This document shows positions 12,601 to 24,600 of a DNA stretch of 64,000 bases, piece by piece (position 1 is the first letter of the stretch; each line of letters opens with the position of its first letter). The DNA is from Zantedeschia hybrid cultivar (Eukaryota; Streptophyta; Magnoliopsida; Alismatales; Araceae): NCBI GenBank assembly GCA_030544215.1, contig JARZZO010000014.1, forward strand, positions 18,634,234-18,698,233. Direction: 5' to 3'. The notes beneath the pieces were generated by a model. It ran no database searches and was not told where the DNA came from. It was given only the letters and a program-made list of their open reading frames with translations. Position numbers and translations under genes: made by a program.

Positions 12601-15600
12601 CTAGCAGCCAGATTAGTCCTCTCAAATGTAGATGTACTCCTTTTCAAGAATGATGATGGCCCAACTATTATAGGAGTGATTGGCCTACTATCTGATTCTG
12701 AGCGTCTAGCAGGCTCAAGCTCAAGCTCGTCTCTGGCAGCCAGATTAGTCTGACTCTGATGCTCATGTGAAGGAGGAGGTGAATTTTCTTTTTGCCTTTT
12801 TGAGGTTCTTAACTCTGGATCTCTAGCAACAACTCCATCTAGTATGCCTTTTGCCCATTCTGTATCATCAGGATCAAAAACTGACTCATCGACAGTTGCT
12901 CGTATCTCAACTCAAGTCTGCAAGGGATTATCATCATCAAATAACTCTTCCCCATCAATTTGGCCAACAACATCTTCTGCGTGCCCTGCAGCTCGTTTCT
13001 CCATCAATTGTTGTCTCAACCGGATGTTTTTGATCCTCAATCTCATATTGTAATGGCAGTACACCAATTTGTCCAATCGTTCAGCCTTTAATCGGTTACG
13101 AATTTTTGAGTGTATAAGGCTGAACGTGCTCCAGTTTCTTTCACATTGACTTGCCGATGTCGTCTGACTCAAAACCCTCACTGCAACGAAAGCCAATAAA
13201 TTATAACACTTATCTCTGTTGTACACCATTATCCACCACTCAGTTGTGCCATCATTAAAAGAAACCAAAAAATTAATCAATGTATGTTCTCGTTTCTTAT
13301 GCACATATGACAACAATGCAATGACTAAATATACCTGGGCTCACTTTCTCTACGGCAATTTACACAGAGTCTTCATTATATGTCTTCAGCCTTAGCCTAT
13401 AAACCTCCATTTACAAAGATGGAATTAATAATTAATAGAATTCATAGACTCTTCAAATTACAAGTAATTGGATAAATCTTAAAGTCAGATCTTCACTAAG
13501 TATACATGTCTCTCTGCCTCAATTATATCTTCTATTGTCCTCGACAAACGTGCAATCACATTTAGTGTGCCTTGGATCACCTCTCCATCAATGTGCACTT
13601 GTTGACTGTACATTACTCGAGGATTTAAAAAATAACCTGCATTTAGGTGGATAATTAGTAATGTCAATTGCCTCGTACAAATATCCCATATAATTCTTAT
13701 CACCCCCATCCACCAATTTTAACACATGTACGAGAGGTTCCACCAACTTCAGATAAGTCTCTATATTACTCCAAAAAAATTTATTCTCTATAATTTTTCT
13801 CACTTCCAAATGTTCAGATTTAAATTCATTGGAGGTGGTCCGCATATACTCCAAGAACTCCTTATTAAACATAAAACCCTTGATCTCATTCTTGAATTTG
13901 TGCAAAGATTCTAAAGAAATAAAATTAGATGCAAATCGTGTAGGCCCCACACGGATGAGATCTCGACCTCCAGATGTTTTTTCTCTGAACATGTTCAAGA
14001 TTCTGGGCTGACCATAAATAAATTGGGTAATTCTTTGGCCTCTCTTTACTGTCTTGCTGATAATCGGATCCTTACCAATGTCTTCAAGCATCAAGTCCAG
14101 ACTATGCGCTGCACATGGGACCCAATAAAGGTATTTGCACTTGTCCATTAACTTCTTCCCTACAGCTTTATAACTTGGTTCATTATCGGTGACCACCTGG
14201 ACAACATTTTCCTCTCCAATTTCCTGCACCATCTGATCCATCAAACCAAATAAATATTTTGTGTTCTTTGAATAGTTTGATGCATCAACAGATTTCATAA
14301 AAACTGTCCTTTCTGTGCAATAAACAAGAAAATTAATCGTAGACTTCTTCGTGGTACCAGTCCAGCCATCGCACATAATTGTACATCCTCTCTCCTTCCA
14401 TACTGTCTTAAAACTTTTAACCCACTGTTGAAGTTCTTTATATTCTCTATTAAGCCCCCGCCCATATATGTCTCGACGTTTAGAGACTTTGAACCCACGA
14501 CCATAATCTGCTATCGCATCAATCATAAGCTGAAAATAAAGAGACTGAGCAGCATGTGAGGGAACACCTACATGCAAAAATCATTTGCAGATGTTTTTAA
14601 AAGTATGTCCTGCCGCTTCAGCTGACTTTTTTACTCCTCTCATTGCATGTTTGATTCTGAGTAGAACTCTGTCTTCTAAAAAGATAATTGTCCATAGGAC
14701 ACACTTGGCCTGTAGGTTGACTTCTACCTCTTGTTGATGGTCCATCACCTCTCCTTCGGGCTTCGTCTTCTTGTTGATGCCACAAACTCTTTCTTCTAGC
14801 TGCAGCCATTTCAGGATCTTCATCATCATCATCATCATCATCACTAGAGTCTACAATTTGTTCAGCCCTTTGCCTCTCACGTATAGAAATGTCACTGGCC
14901 GCAGTATACATCCCTTTGCCTTTTGTATTATGTCTACCTGAAATTTCGTCTTGGAGTTCAACCTCCTCTTCATTCTTTTGCTCTTTTTGTGTTGTCCGGC
15001 CACGCAACAATTCACGCATCTCGTTGGCAATTTGTCGGAGACAGACAGTACACTTTGTCACATGTCCTGTCTTTCCTGCTAAATGTTCTTTCCCTCGAGT
15101 GATTCCACCACCCATCTCTTTGCCACAATATTTACATTTCACTCTCTTTTTTGTACTATTAACTAAGGTGATATGGGCCCACCCTGGGTCTTGCTCTTGT
15201 TGTTCAGTCATATTGCTACAACACATAAAAAAAAAGTAGAAACAAATATAAGAACATTTGACATTATGCTCATACTTTAAAACATGCAATGAAGTTTAAT
15301 TAGGCTTCAAATGATGTTTAATTTAAGTAATTAGACAAAAGCTCCAATTTTTAACCGCTAATTAGGGCCAAAATTGAGGATTTCTCCTAATTAACTGTCG
15401 ATCAACGCAATTGACAGCACACTCCTAATTTAAAACATGCAATGAAGCTTAATTAGGCTATAATTGATGTTTAATTTAAGTAATTAGACAAAAATCTCAA
15501 TTTTTAACCGCTAATTAAAGCCAAAATTGGGGATTTCCCCTAATTAACCGTCAATCAACGCAATTGACAGCACACTCCTAGTTTAAAATATGTAATGAAG

Positions 15601-18600
15601 TTTAATTAGGCTCCAATTGATGTTTAATTTAAGTAATTAGACAAAAGTCCCAATTTTTAACCGCTAATTAGGACCAACATTGGGAATTTCTCCTAATTAA
15701 CCGTCGATCAACGTAATTGACAGCGCACTCCTAGTTTAAAACATGCAATGAAGCTTAATTAGACTCCAATTGATGTTTAATTTAAGTAATTAGACAAAAA
15801 TCCCAATTTTTAACCGCTAATTATGACCAAAATTGGGGATTTCCCCTAATTAACCGTCAATCAACGCAATTGACAGCACACTCCTAGTTTAAAACATGCA
15901 ATGAAGCTTAATTAGGCTCCAATTGATGTTTAATTTAAGTAATTAGACAAAAATCCTAATTTTTAACCGCTAATTAGGACCAAAATTGGGGGTTGTCTAT
16001 TTTACCAAGAAAATGAACGTAAATAATCTAAGAAATAGTTACCAACAAAAAAATAATCACTACATTAAAATATAAATCATACACTTTTTTTCTTCTACCA
16101 AAAACGGTGAAAACGTCTCCGGAAAAGGGTGAAAACGTCTCTGGCAGCGGTGGCGGGTGGCGGCGGCGGCGGCGGGTGGCGGCGGCGGTTCTTTCCCCTC
16201 CTTCCCCTCCTCCTTCCCCTCCTTCCCTTCCCCTCCCACTGCAAAAAACGAGCTTCCCCTCTCACAGATCTGTTTCTGTGAGAGGGGACAGTGAAACACC
16301 CCTTAAAGGGGTGTTTCACAGGCGTACCGGCCCGGTACAGTAATTTTCCTTTTTTTTTTTTTACGGTACCGGCCGTAAATAGGGGTACCGGTACCGGTCC
16401 GGGCCGGTACCGGTACGTACCTGCCGAAACTGCCATCCATGACTAGAATAAACCTTTGTGCCTAGCAAACTTACAAATGAGATAAATATTGATATGGTTT
16501 GGCCACAATAAGCATAGCTAGACCAGTGGTATCAACTTACAAGCACAATCCACTCATTTTCCTATCAATCTTGCTCCCAAAAGTGCTCTCACTCCCCTTT
16601 CTCACTCCTCCTAAAGAAGAATTGAATTCTAGACTACATAATATTCCTTGCTCTTCCTCTCTCACCTCATTTCCATCACCACTTCCGTGCCAACTCCATT
16701 GATGCAGGATGACACCATGATACAAATTATGGCAAGCGCAATCTCATCAACAAGTAGGCCTATGAACACATAACAAATTCCATATGCAAGCCAACAATCC
16801 ATTCACGCAACTATGGGACAATCAAGCAAAATAATCTACACCACAATAGCCATCCACACAAGATGCTCAAATGAGAGATCGACGGTAGTTTAGGAACCAC
16901 CGTAGGATAGGGCAACCTACCAAATTTAATGTGTGCCATCCAAATAGCAACAGGTATAACTGAGTTCTCACAAATTCATGCAATTCCGACAACAATTAAA
17001 GTTTGAAGTGGATAACAACCCTAGAACTCACCCATGGCGCATCACAGAAAAGACAGCATCCTAGAAGAACAAAATTATCCACAAAAAAGACCCAAGTATA
17101 ACATGCTGACCTATGTTCGAGTTAGACATGCCATGCTCAGCTACTGTTGTGCTCTCATCGACAAACCGCAGGTATCAACATGTTCCTTTGGAAGATGGCC
17201 AATACAGGGAACAATGGATGTATAGGGCAGGCTTGAAATCGGGTGTGGAATGGGGCCAAAACATCACAGCACGTGACTCTGGACCATTGTTAGTTAAATA
17301 TGGCATGTTTATTATACAGCAAAAATATGTTCGGATATAATTCAGTTCAAATTTTGAATAAGACGGTCAAACATTCGGTCAAATAATTAAAAGACTAAAC
17401 AAGATTTAATAAAATATATATAAATTTTATATAAAAATTATCAAAAAATTAAAATAAAATTTATAGTCATATAATAAACAAGTATTAATCAAATTATGAG
17501 TTTCTGTCAATGAAAAAGTAAGTTTTTTTTTATCATATAATATCATGTTCTATGATATTTAAGTAGTAAAAGTCTTATTTTAATTCAATAACATGATGTA
17601 TTAAATAGGAAGTATTAAACATTTTTGTATTATACGTGAATAAAATGGTTGGTGTCAAAAAAACGAGTATTTTTAGCTATCTTTTGGTACGGTGTGGCTT
17701 ACGGGAGTTTAATTCGGGAATTCAAAAATACGCGTTATACGTATATTATAAAGTATCTAACTAACTATGCTTTGGACACAGATGATGAGGACCTGGCCCA
17801 AAATGGGCATGGATGCCGCCGCCAAGGGGTTCTGCATAATGGTGCTGCTGCAGACTTCACAGATTGATGAAACTCTTGGAACATTGCTGGTCTAGCTGAT
17901 CACAATGCTGTGGTCATCAACATGGGGCCTCAAGCATCTTCTCCAAGTGCATAGAACAATAAAGAAATAGGATAAACGAGAAGGGAGAATGGGGGTCAGA
18001 TCTGGCCTTCAAGGACCTGTCACGGGTGGCTTCCATGACCCTCCAGGAGCATTAAAGAGGGAGGAGTAGTTCCAGCTCCCAAAAAGAAAAGACCAGCTGT
18101 GGTTTCGTGGACCCTTCCCATGGGTTGCATGTTTCTTTCCAAGATAAACAGAAGAAAATAAGTAAAGGGCAGAAGATGGCATAGATGAGTACAGATCATG
18201 AGGTGGTGCTCTACTCCTATTTCCCTCGCTTCAAAAGAGGAATAAACAAAGGGCAAAGAACCTGTAGCAGGGAAGGAAGGATAAAGATGGTGATGGCACG
18301 GCGATTGAGGAAGGCAGATGATGGTAGCGGCGGCACAGTATTCCGGCCTCTCGCCCTCTCTCTCACAGTGTATTGCTCTCTCCTCATGAGACCATCTTTA
18401 GGGTTCCTCCAGAAAGAAGCCTAACTTTTTCATTGGTTCTCTGTCCTCCTTTCTCAACAATAAACCCCCTTTATATAGGAGAGGAGTATCAAAACATAAA
18501 AAGACTAAGATGCCCTCCCAAGTAACAGAAGAGGCCCAAACCATAAGGAACGAAAGGCCCAAACAAGCAATAGGCCCAAACAGGATCAGGATAAAATGTC

Positions 18601-21600
18601 GCTAATCACTGCAAAAAAGAAAATACAAATGAATGGAAAATACATGCTGGACTAAAATAAAAATAAAGTGACACTGGTATTCTCTAAAAGGTTCCCTCGT
18701 CTCTCATCCATATTGAAATCCCCCCTGGCTCGATCTGGACTTGTCAATGGCAAACTGGTGTGGTGTCGAACTGTGCTTGTACATGGGTGTCCTCACCATC
18801 CATTCCTTAAAAGTATTGATACTCAGGGTAGTAGTGAACGTTCATGTGGAACTAACTAGAAATGAATGACCTAGGAAAACTTGGATGTATGTGGTGCTAG
18901 CAGACCTGAAAAGACTTTCAATATGATTTGGCTTCTGATAGGAAGATGTGCAGGACTAAGATTCCGATATATGGAAAGAATGTTTCCGATATATGACAGG
19001 ACTAAGATTAAAGTTACATTGATCCAAAACTCAAGACTATTGCCTCATTATTTAACATAAGTTTCTTTATCTGCACCTTTCATGTTTTTAATGCAGTCAG
19101 TTATTTCTCTTTTTATTTTGATTTTATGACCTGGGAATTAGAATAGGGTTGGGATGGGTGCTGGGCAGGCTAGCTTGTGTTGGCAACATATATGGGGGAT
19201 TTTTATGGCTGCCAGGGCAAGGAGGCAAGGGGTGCATTGAATACAGCAGATCGATCTACTATGAGCAGGGGGGCCGCCTGGTGGCATTATAAGTAGGATG
19301 GCAAGTGGTGAGAATAGGAGATGCTGATGAAAGGGAGATTATGCAGAAATGACAAGATCAACCCTGTTCAGTTCCTCATCATGGTTTCCTATGTGCAGAG
19401 GCACAACCTTTTCCTCCGCCCTTTTTAGCATGCAAACAAGTCGAGTCGAGCTGAGTTTTGCCATGTTCAAGCTTGGTACAACCAATTTTAATAGAAGTGT
19501 GAGTTTGAGCAGAGTACCATGATGGTTGTTCAAGCATGACTCACTTAGGTATTGAATGAGCTCGAGCCAAGTATTGAGCAGCTCATGAGCCCAATGAGTC
19601 CATGATAATATAATCTCAGGCAAAACCATGATGAATACCAATTTGTTTTCACCCCCTAGTTACTCAATAGAAAACTCTATAAAACATTAAATATCTTATT
19701 ATATCTTATTAGCTAAGTTCACTCATGAATAGAATAACTAAATGAATAATTAAAAGAGATCTTAATGACTACTTGAATGAACTCTTAATGGGTATGTAAA
19801 CGAGTAACTAATTGAGGTTTTAACTAGTACTTAAACGAACTTGTTCGTGAACATAATCGAGCTTAATTTTTTATTCAAACTTGTTTATTTAGTTTAATAA
19901 ATGAGCTGAGTCCCGCTGTTATCGAGCAGTCGTATGAGCTATTCATCGAGTGCACTAGTTCATTTGCAGCCTAATTCTTTTGTGAACCCTTCCATTGAGA
20001 TAGTTTGAATTTACTCCATCGGAAAGGATTTTTCATGTAAAACACATGTGAAGTGTTTTGAGAGAAGTGGAGTCTTTTTTTTTGGGGTACCAAACCACTT
20101 TTTAAATAATTCCTTCTTAGTAGAGGAGCTTCTTACAGGAGTTACTTCACATAGAAGTACTCCGAAAGTTGCCCAACACGCCATGAGTGTTTGGAGGTGA
20201 GAACGAACACACACAAAAAATGAGCATGACAAAGATATAAGAATGTTGGCATGGATGTGCAGAAAGAGTAAAAACAGATAAGATTTAGAATGAACTGATT
20301 AGCAGAGGCTTAGATGAAGTGCCAGTTGACATTAATCTAGGCTTAGATGGTTTGATCATGTGCACCGTCACCCAAGTTTGGTGCCCGTTTGAAGGTGTAG
20401 TCATATTCAAGTGGAAATTAGAAACCAAACTCAGGGAAGATCTAAAATAAGATGGTTGAGCATAGTAAGAAAGAAGTTAGCTTTCCTAGGTTTAACTACG
20501 AATATGGTACTGAGTAGATTACAATGGCAATATAGGGCTAATATAGCAGACCCCAAATAAATGGGATAAGGCTATGAGGATGAGGATGAGGACGATAGTG
20601 GTGATAACCCTAGCTGACTGTTGATTGATTCTTATTTTTATACAACACTTTCCATGAGTCTAGATGTCACTACCCTTTGTCCCTTGAATGTTTTTAAGCC
20701 ACATGATATAATCTTGTCAACAACTAGGACAACCATAGTTTGAAAATAAAAAGGTATCCCAAATACTGCTCTTAAGCTATATAAGGAACAAAAATCATGG
20801 CAAGCATTTAAATTTCTGCCCAAATCTTCCACAGTTAATGCCTCTAATTGGTGGAATATATTTCATCTGATAGCAATGAAATAACGTATGCTCAAACGAA
20901 GATTCATGTCCCCCTTTTCCTTTTAACAGGAAGCTGAAACTATTAAGCAAGTAAAGCAACACGAGAGAGGGAGGGAGGGAGGGAGGTCCCCCTCATCAAG
21001 AATAAAAAGCAAGCCCCACCACGTATGCCCCCATAAATGATAAACTTGGCACCAAGATGCACAAAAGGGAACATAATTAAACCTCAGATTAGTTATAAAT
21101 GTATTAAAATTTGCAGGTAATGAAAGATCAATAAGGCCAACAAATCCCACACTAGAAAGCTGCAAAGATTTCTTCAATGCATCGGTAACTTACAAAGCCT
21201 AGAATGCATCCCCTTGCCAGGACCACCAGCAGAAAATGAACCACCACCACCCATCAAAAACTGTTAAAAAGACCCACTCAATTTAGACAACAAAAAAAAA
21301 GTCGACAAAAATCAAACAACTCAAGTACACAAGTTAAAATATTTTTCTTGTTAGATGCCACAGATAATCTTATCACCTGCAATACAGTCACTGCTGTTGC
21401 ATCTCTCTCTTCATGCCAACCTCCTGGAACTTCAAAGGCCAATGCCACATGGGTCCGCTGGTGTCAGAAGAAAGAAACAAACTGAAGTGTAAAACTTGTC
21501 AAATAAAACAAACATAAGAACCAATATCAATGTGAGGAGATTTCTTGGTCACCTCGGAATCTTCTTGATGCCTAATTTCTCCACCAACATAGCTAGATTG

Positions 21601-24600
21601 TGGCATCGTTAGGGGATGACCTCTCTGCAAATCACACCACATTGGTTCTGCAATAGCCACCAACTGATCATGGTCCAAGCCATAGGCTGCCAAAACCATG
21701 CGGTTAGCAGTATAATTATCCTGTCAATATGACATTATTTAGTAGTGTCTCATCACATTTCATTCTTTTAGTACTTAATTTTACTTGAAACCGAATTCTG
21801 ATTCAGCAGTAAAATACTTAAGGATGGCCAAACAAGAACATACATAACAAAATTTCCCCACAGAAGATCCATCTATTCTGTCGAGAACTGTCTCAGGTGC
21901 AAATAGTGGTTTCCCAAGTGCACCAGAATAACCAACAAGGTGAAGTGATTCTAGAAGAAACTGTTGTGGATCCTTGGGAAAATTTCTGAGTTCCGTTTTC
22001 ACTTTAGCAACCTGTAAAGTGCAATCAGCGTCATGATGTCAAATTATCAACAAACTAAATAAAGAATGAAAAAGTTAATAAAAAAATGCATTGAAAGTAC
22101 TTTATGACAAAGCATCAACCTGCTCCTTCACCTCACTGTCAAGAAACAATGGGTTTCTCACAGAATCAATTAGTATTTCAATTGCCTCAGGTGCGTACGT
22201 CTTTAGAGTATCGTAGCTATATCCCATCTGATCCCTTGAAGCTGATGCATTGACATTCCCACCAGTTGCTTCGACCTCATGAACAATGCGCAAATGGCTA
22301 CGATTTCTTGTGCTTTTGAAAGCCATTCTTTCTAAAATATGTGTAATGCCTGTAGACTCCTTTGTCTCGTACATAGAGCCACAGTCAACATATAGTCCTA
22401 TGCAAGCAGAAGGCCCCTGCCATCAAAAGAACTTAGGAAAAGGATGTCTATGGTACGGCCTGAATCAAAGTGTACTCATCAAGGTTCCATTGGTTGTATA
22501 TAGTGGCAGAGACAAATTTACTATGCAGGAAAACAGGAATGAAATGAGAAAGAGAGAAACAAAAGCCGAAACATGTACAAACTTACAATGGAGTCCTCCG
22601 ATGCAATTTTCAGGCCATTTGGAAGTGTTGTGATCTTAGTAGGGTGTTTTTCTACATTGTCTGGGAGGCATGGAGGAAGCTTAAGTCCAGGGATCGGACG
22701 AAGAAGGGGAGGAAAATCCTCTGCATATCTTCCTCTCGACAATGAACCAGGCTCATGTGACAAATATCGAGTCAAAACATCATGGACATGTGCATTTGGG
22801 GATTGCAGTCTAGTGCATCTTGGCCCACGTGCTCTACTACCAAGAAGCTGCATATACAAAAAGAATATGAATGAAGCAAAAGTGAGTTTTCATATTGAAA
22901 CGAATGAAGCAAACGTGAGTTTTCATATTGAACCGATTTTCCATAGTTATTTGCTGATTACAATTTACAAGGGTGTGCACAGTTATATGCAACAATGAAT
23001 ACATTATTTCACATGCACAAACAATATGGATCAGCATCTTTTCTGAATCAATGCTACCTCAGTGTTATTAGCTATGTATAATATATGCAGGAATTTCTAT
23101 TCAACATGAACACATAATCAGGTAAAAAAGTAATGATGTCCAGTAGAATCTAAAATGACCTATTTAATGCAGCCTAGTATGAATGCAGTGTTTAGTATAA
23201 TACATGCAGTACTACCCCTTTAGAAAAATGAATGCTGCATTTGGATTAGAACTCTTCAAGCAAATGTTTTAGATTCAAATAAATAGTAGTAGTACAGTCA
23301 AGAGAGAAAGGAGAGATTCCTCCCCCTTGAAACTACACAGTAAACTAAGGAAATGAATGAAAGAGCTCAGATAATGGCTTACGGAATATCCTTCCCCTCC
23401 ACACCAAACCCTAATACAAGAACTTCTCTGATGAATGAGAGTGACACTTTACAGCATGTATTCTGCAAGAAGAAACCTTACTACCAAAAGGCATGTCCAC
23501 TCTCCCAAGAAAGGCCAAAAGTTATTTGAGATACTCAAAGTGTGAGCTTTAGTCAACACATTAAAGAGATGCTCAGATGAAGACTGCTCTAAGCAACTCC
23601 CAAGGCGAGCTAAGATCAACATCACAGAGAGATGCTTGCAGTTGTAAGCATCCTTGAACTTCTCATCAAAATGCTAAGAAAAAAGGGCACTTGTCAAGCT
23701 TTAATATTGTATGAGTGTGTTAAGGGTTTATGAAAACTTTTTATCCTTGGAAAAGATAACCTTTCTCTTCCTAGACTAAAACCATTCCAAGAAAATAAAA
23801 TTTCCTACAGTTAGGGGTTATTACAAAAAGTCAAATCTCATACGGATTAATGTTAAATCTCAACTATTGCCAAGAGAGGGAGGGAGGTCTATGGATCCAT
23901 GGAGAGTGAGAGAGAATTTTCATTTTTCCCAGAAAAAAAAAAGATTTTCCTAGGTCTAGAGGTAGCAAAAGGTTTTGGACTAGTTTTGCCAAGAACAAAA
24001 AGTTTGTCATAACTATGTATTTTCCTAGAACTCTAAACCCAAGGAAAACCCACTTTTCCCAGAAAGTGGATTTTTCCCTCCTATTTTCCAAGACCAATAA
24101 ACCACTGATGAGAATCCAAGAGTTGCGGAAGTGTTGCCAAGAGTCCATTTTATATTTTATTTGGCCCATTAGAGGCCCAATTGATGTATTTTTCATTTTT
24201 AAGATTTTAGGTCCAAATTTTAGTCATTATTTTGAATTAGGGCTATTTTGAGTCATTAGGATTAGGGTTTGAGTTAGCTTTGCTTTAAATAGTGGTGTAA
24301 TCCCCTCTTTAAGAAAATAATGAAGCCTTTGAAAGTTTTTGAAGCTATGCAGCCTCCGTGATGGAGCCTCTCCTTGGGTGAGATACCCTAAACCCTTTCC
24401 TTTGGTTAAGTAATGTGCCAAGCCTTCAAATGTAGAAAAGACAGAGAACATGGAAGCACAATCCTATATCCATTTTTATCATAGGTGTTTTAATGTTTTT
24501 AGGGATGAAGGACACAGGTCAAATATTTTGTTTTTGGCTTTCTTTTTCCTCTTACAAAGCAATGCAAAACTGTCTTCACCTATAAAGGTTAAACATAATC

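Larger units (their letters stand above)
11584..16441 (-). mobile_element. hAT superfamily DNA transposon, 4858 bp, with 8-bp TSD
   Basis: The element has perfect 13-bp terminal inverted repeats, CATGGATGGCAGT at 11584-11596 and ACTGCCATCCATG at 16429-16441. Flanking copies of ACTAGAAT (11576-11583 and 16442-16449) form the 8-bp target-site duplication expected of hAT elements. The interior has a BED zinc finger, a DUF659-type transposase core and a hAT dimerisation region, all on the minus strand. It lies inside an MPP alpha intron in the same orientation as that gene. Perfect TIRs and TSD mean it could still be cut by transposase supplied in trans, although its own gene is broken. Confidence 0.95.
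10879..21193 (-). other. 10.3-kb intron of the MPP alpha gene
   Basis: The intron starts GTAAGTTACC (21193) right after the glycine-loop exon and ends GTGCAG (10879). The split codon T|AT restores Tyr in RLYLHVLNKYG. The size is explained by insertions: the hAT element at 11584-16441, a LINE relic at 20320-20610 and LTR-like sequence near 17950-18480. The rest (16450-17950, 18800-20300 and 20620-21190) shows nothing I can name. Confidence 0.88.

Noticed and set aside
15281..15995. CRISPR-like array
   Set aside because: The repeats are full-length 153-bp tandem units with no unique spacers, in a plant transposon.
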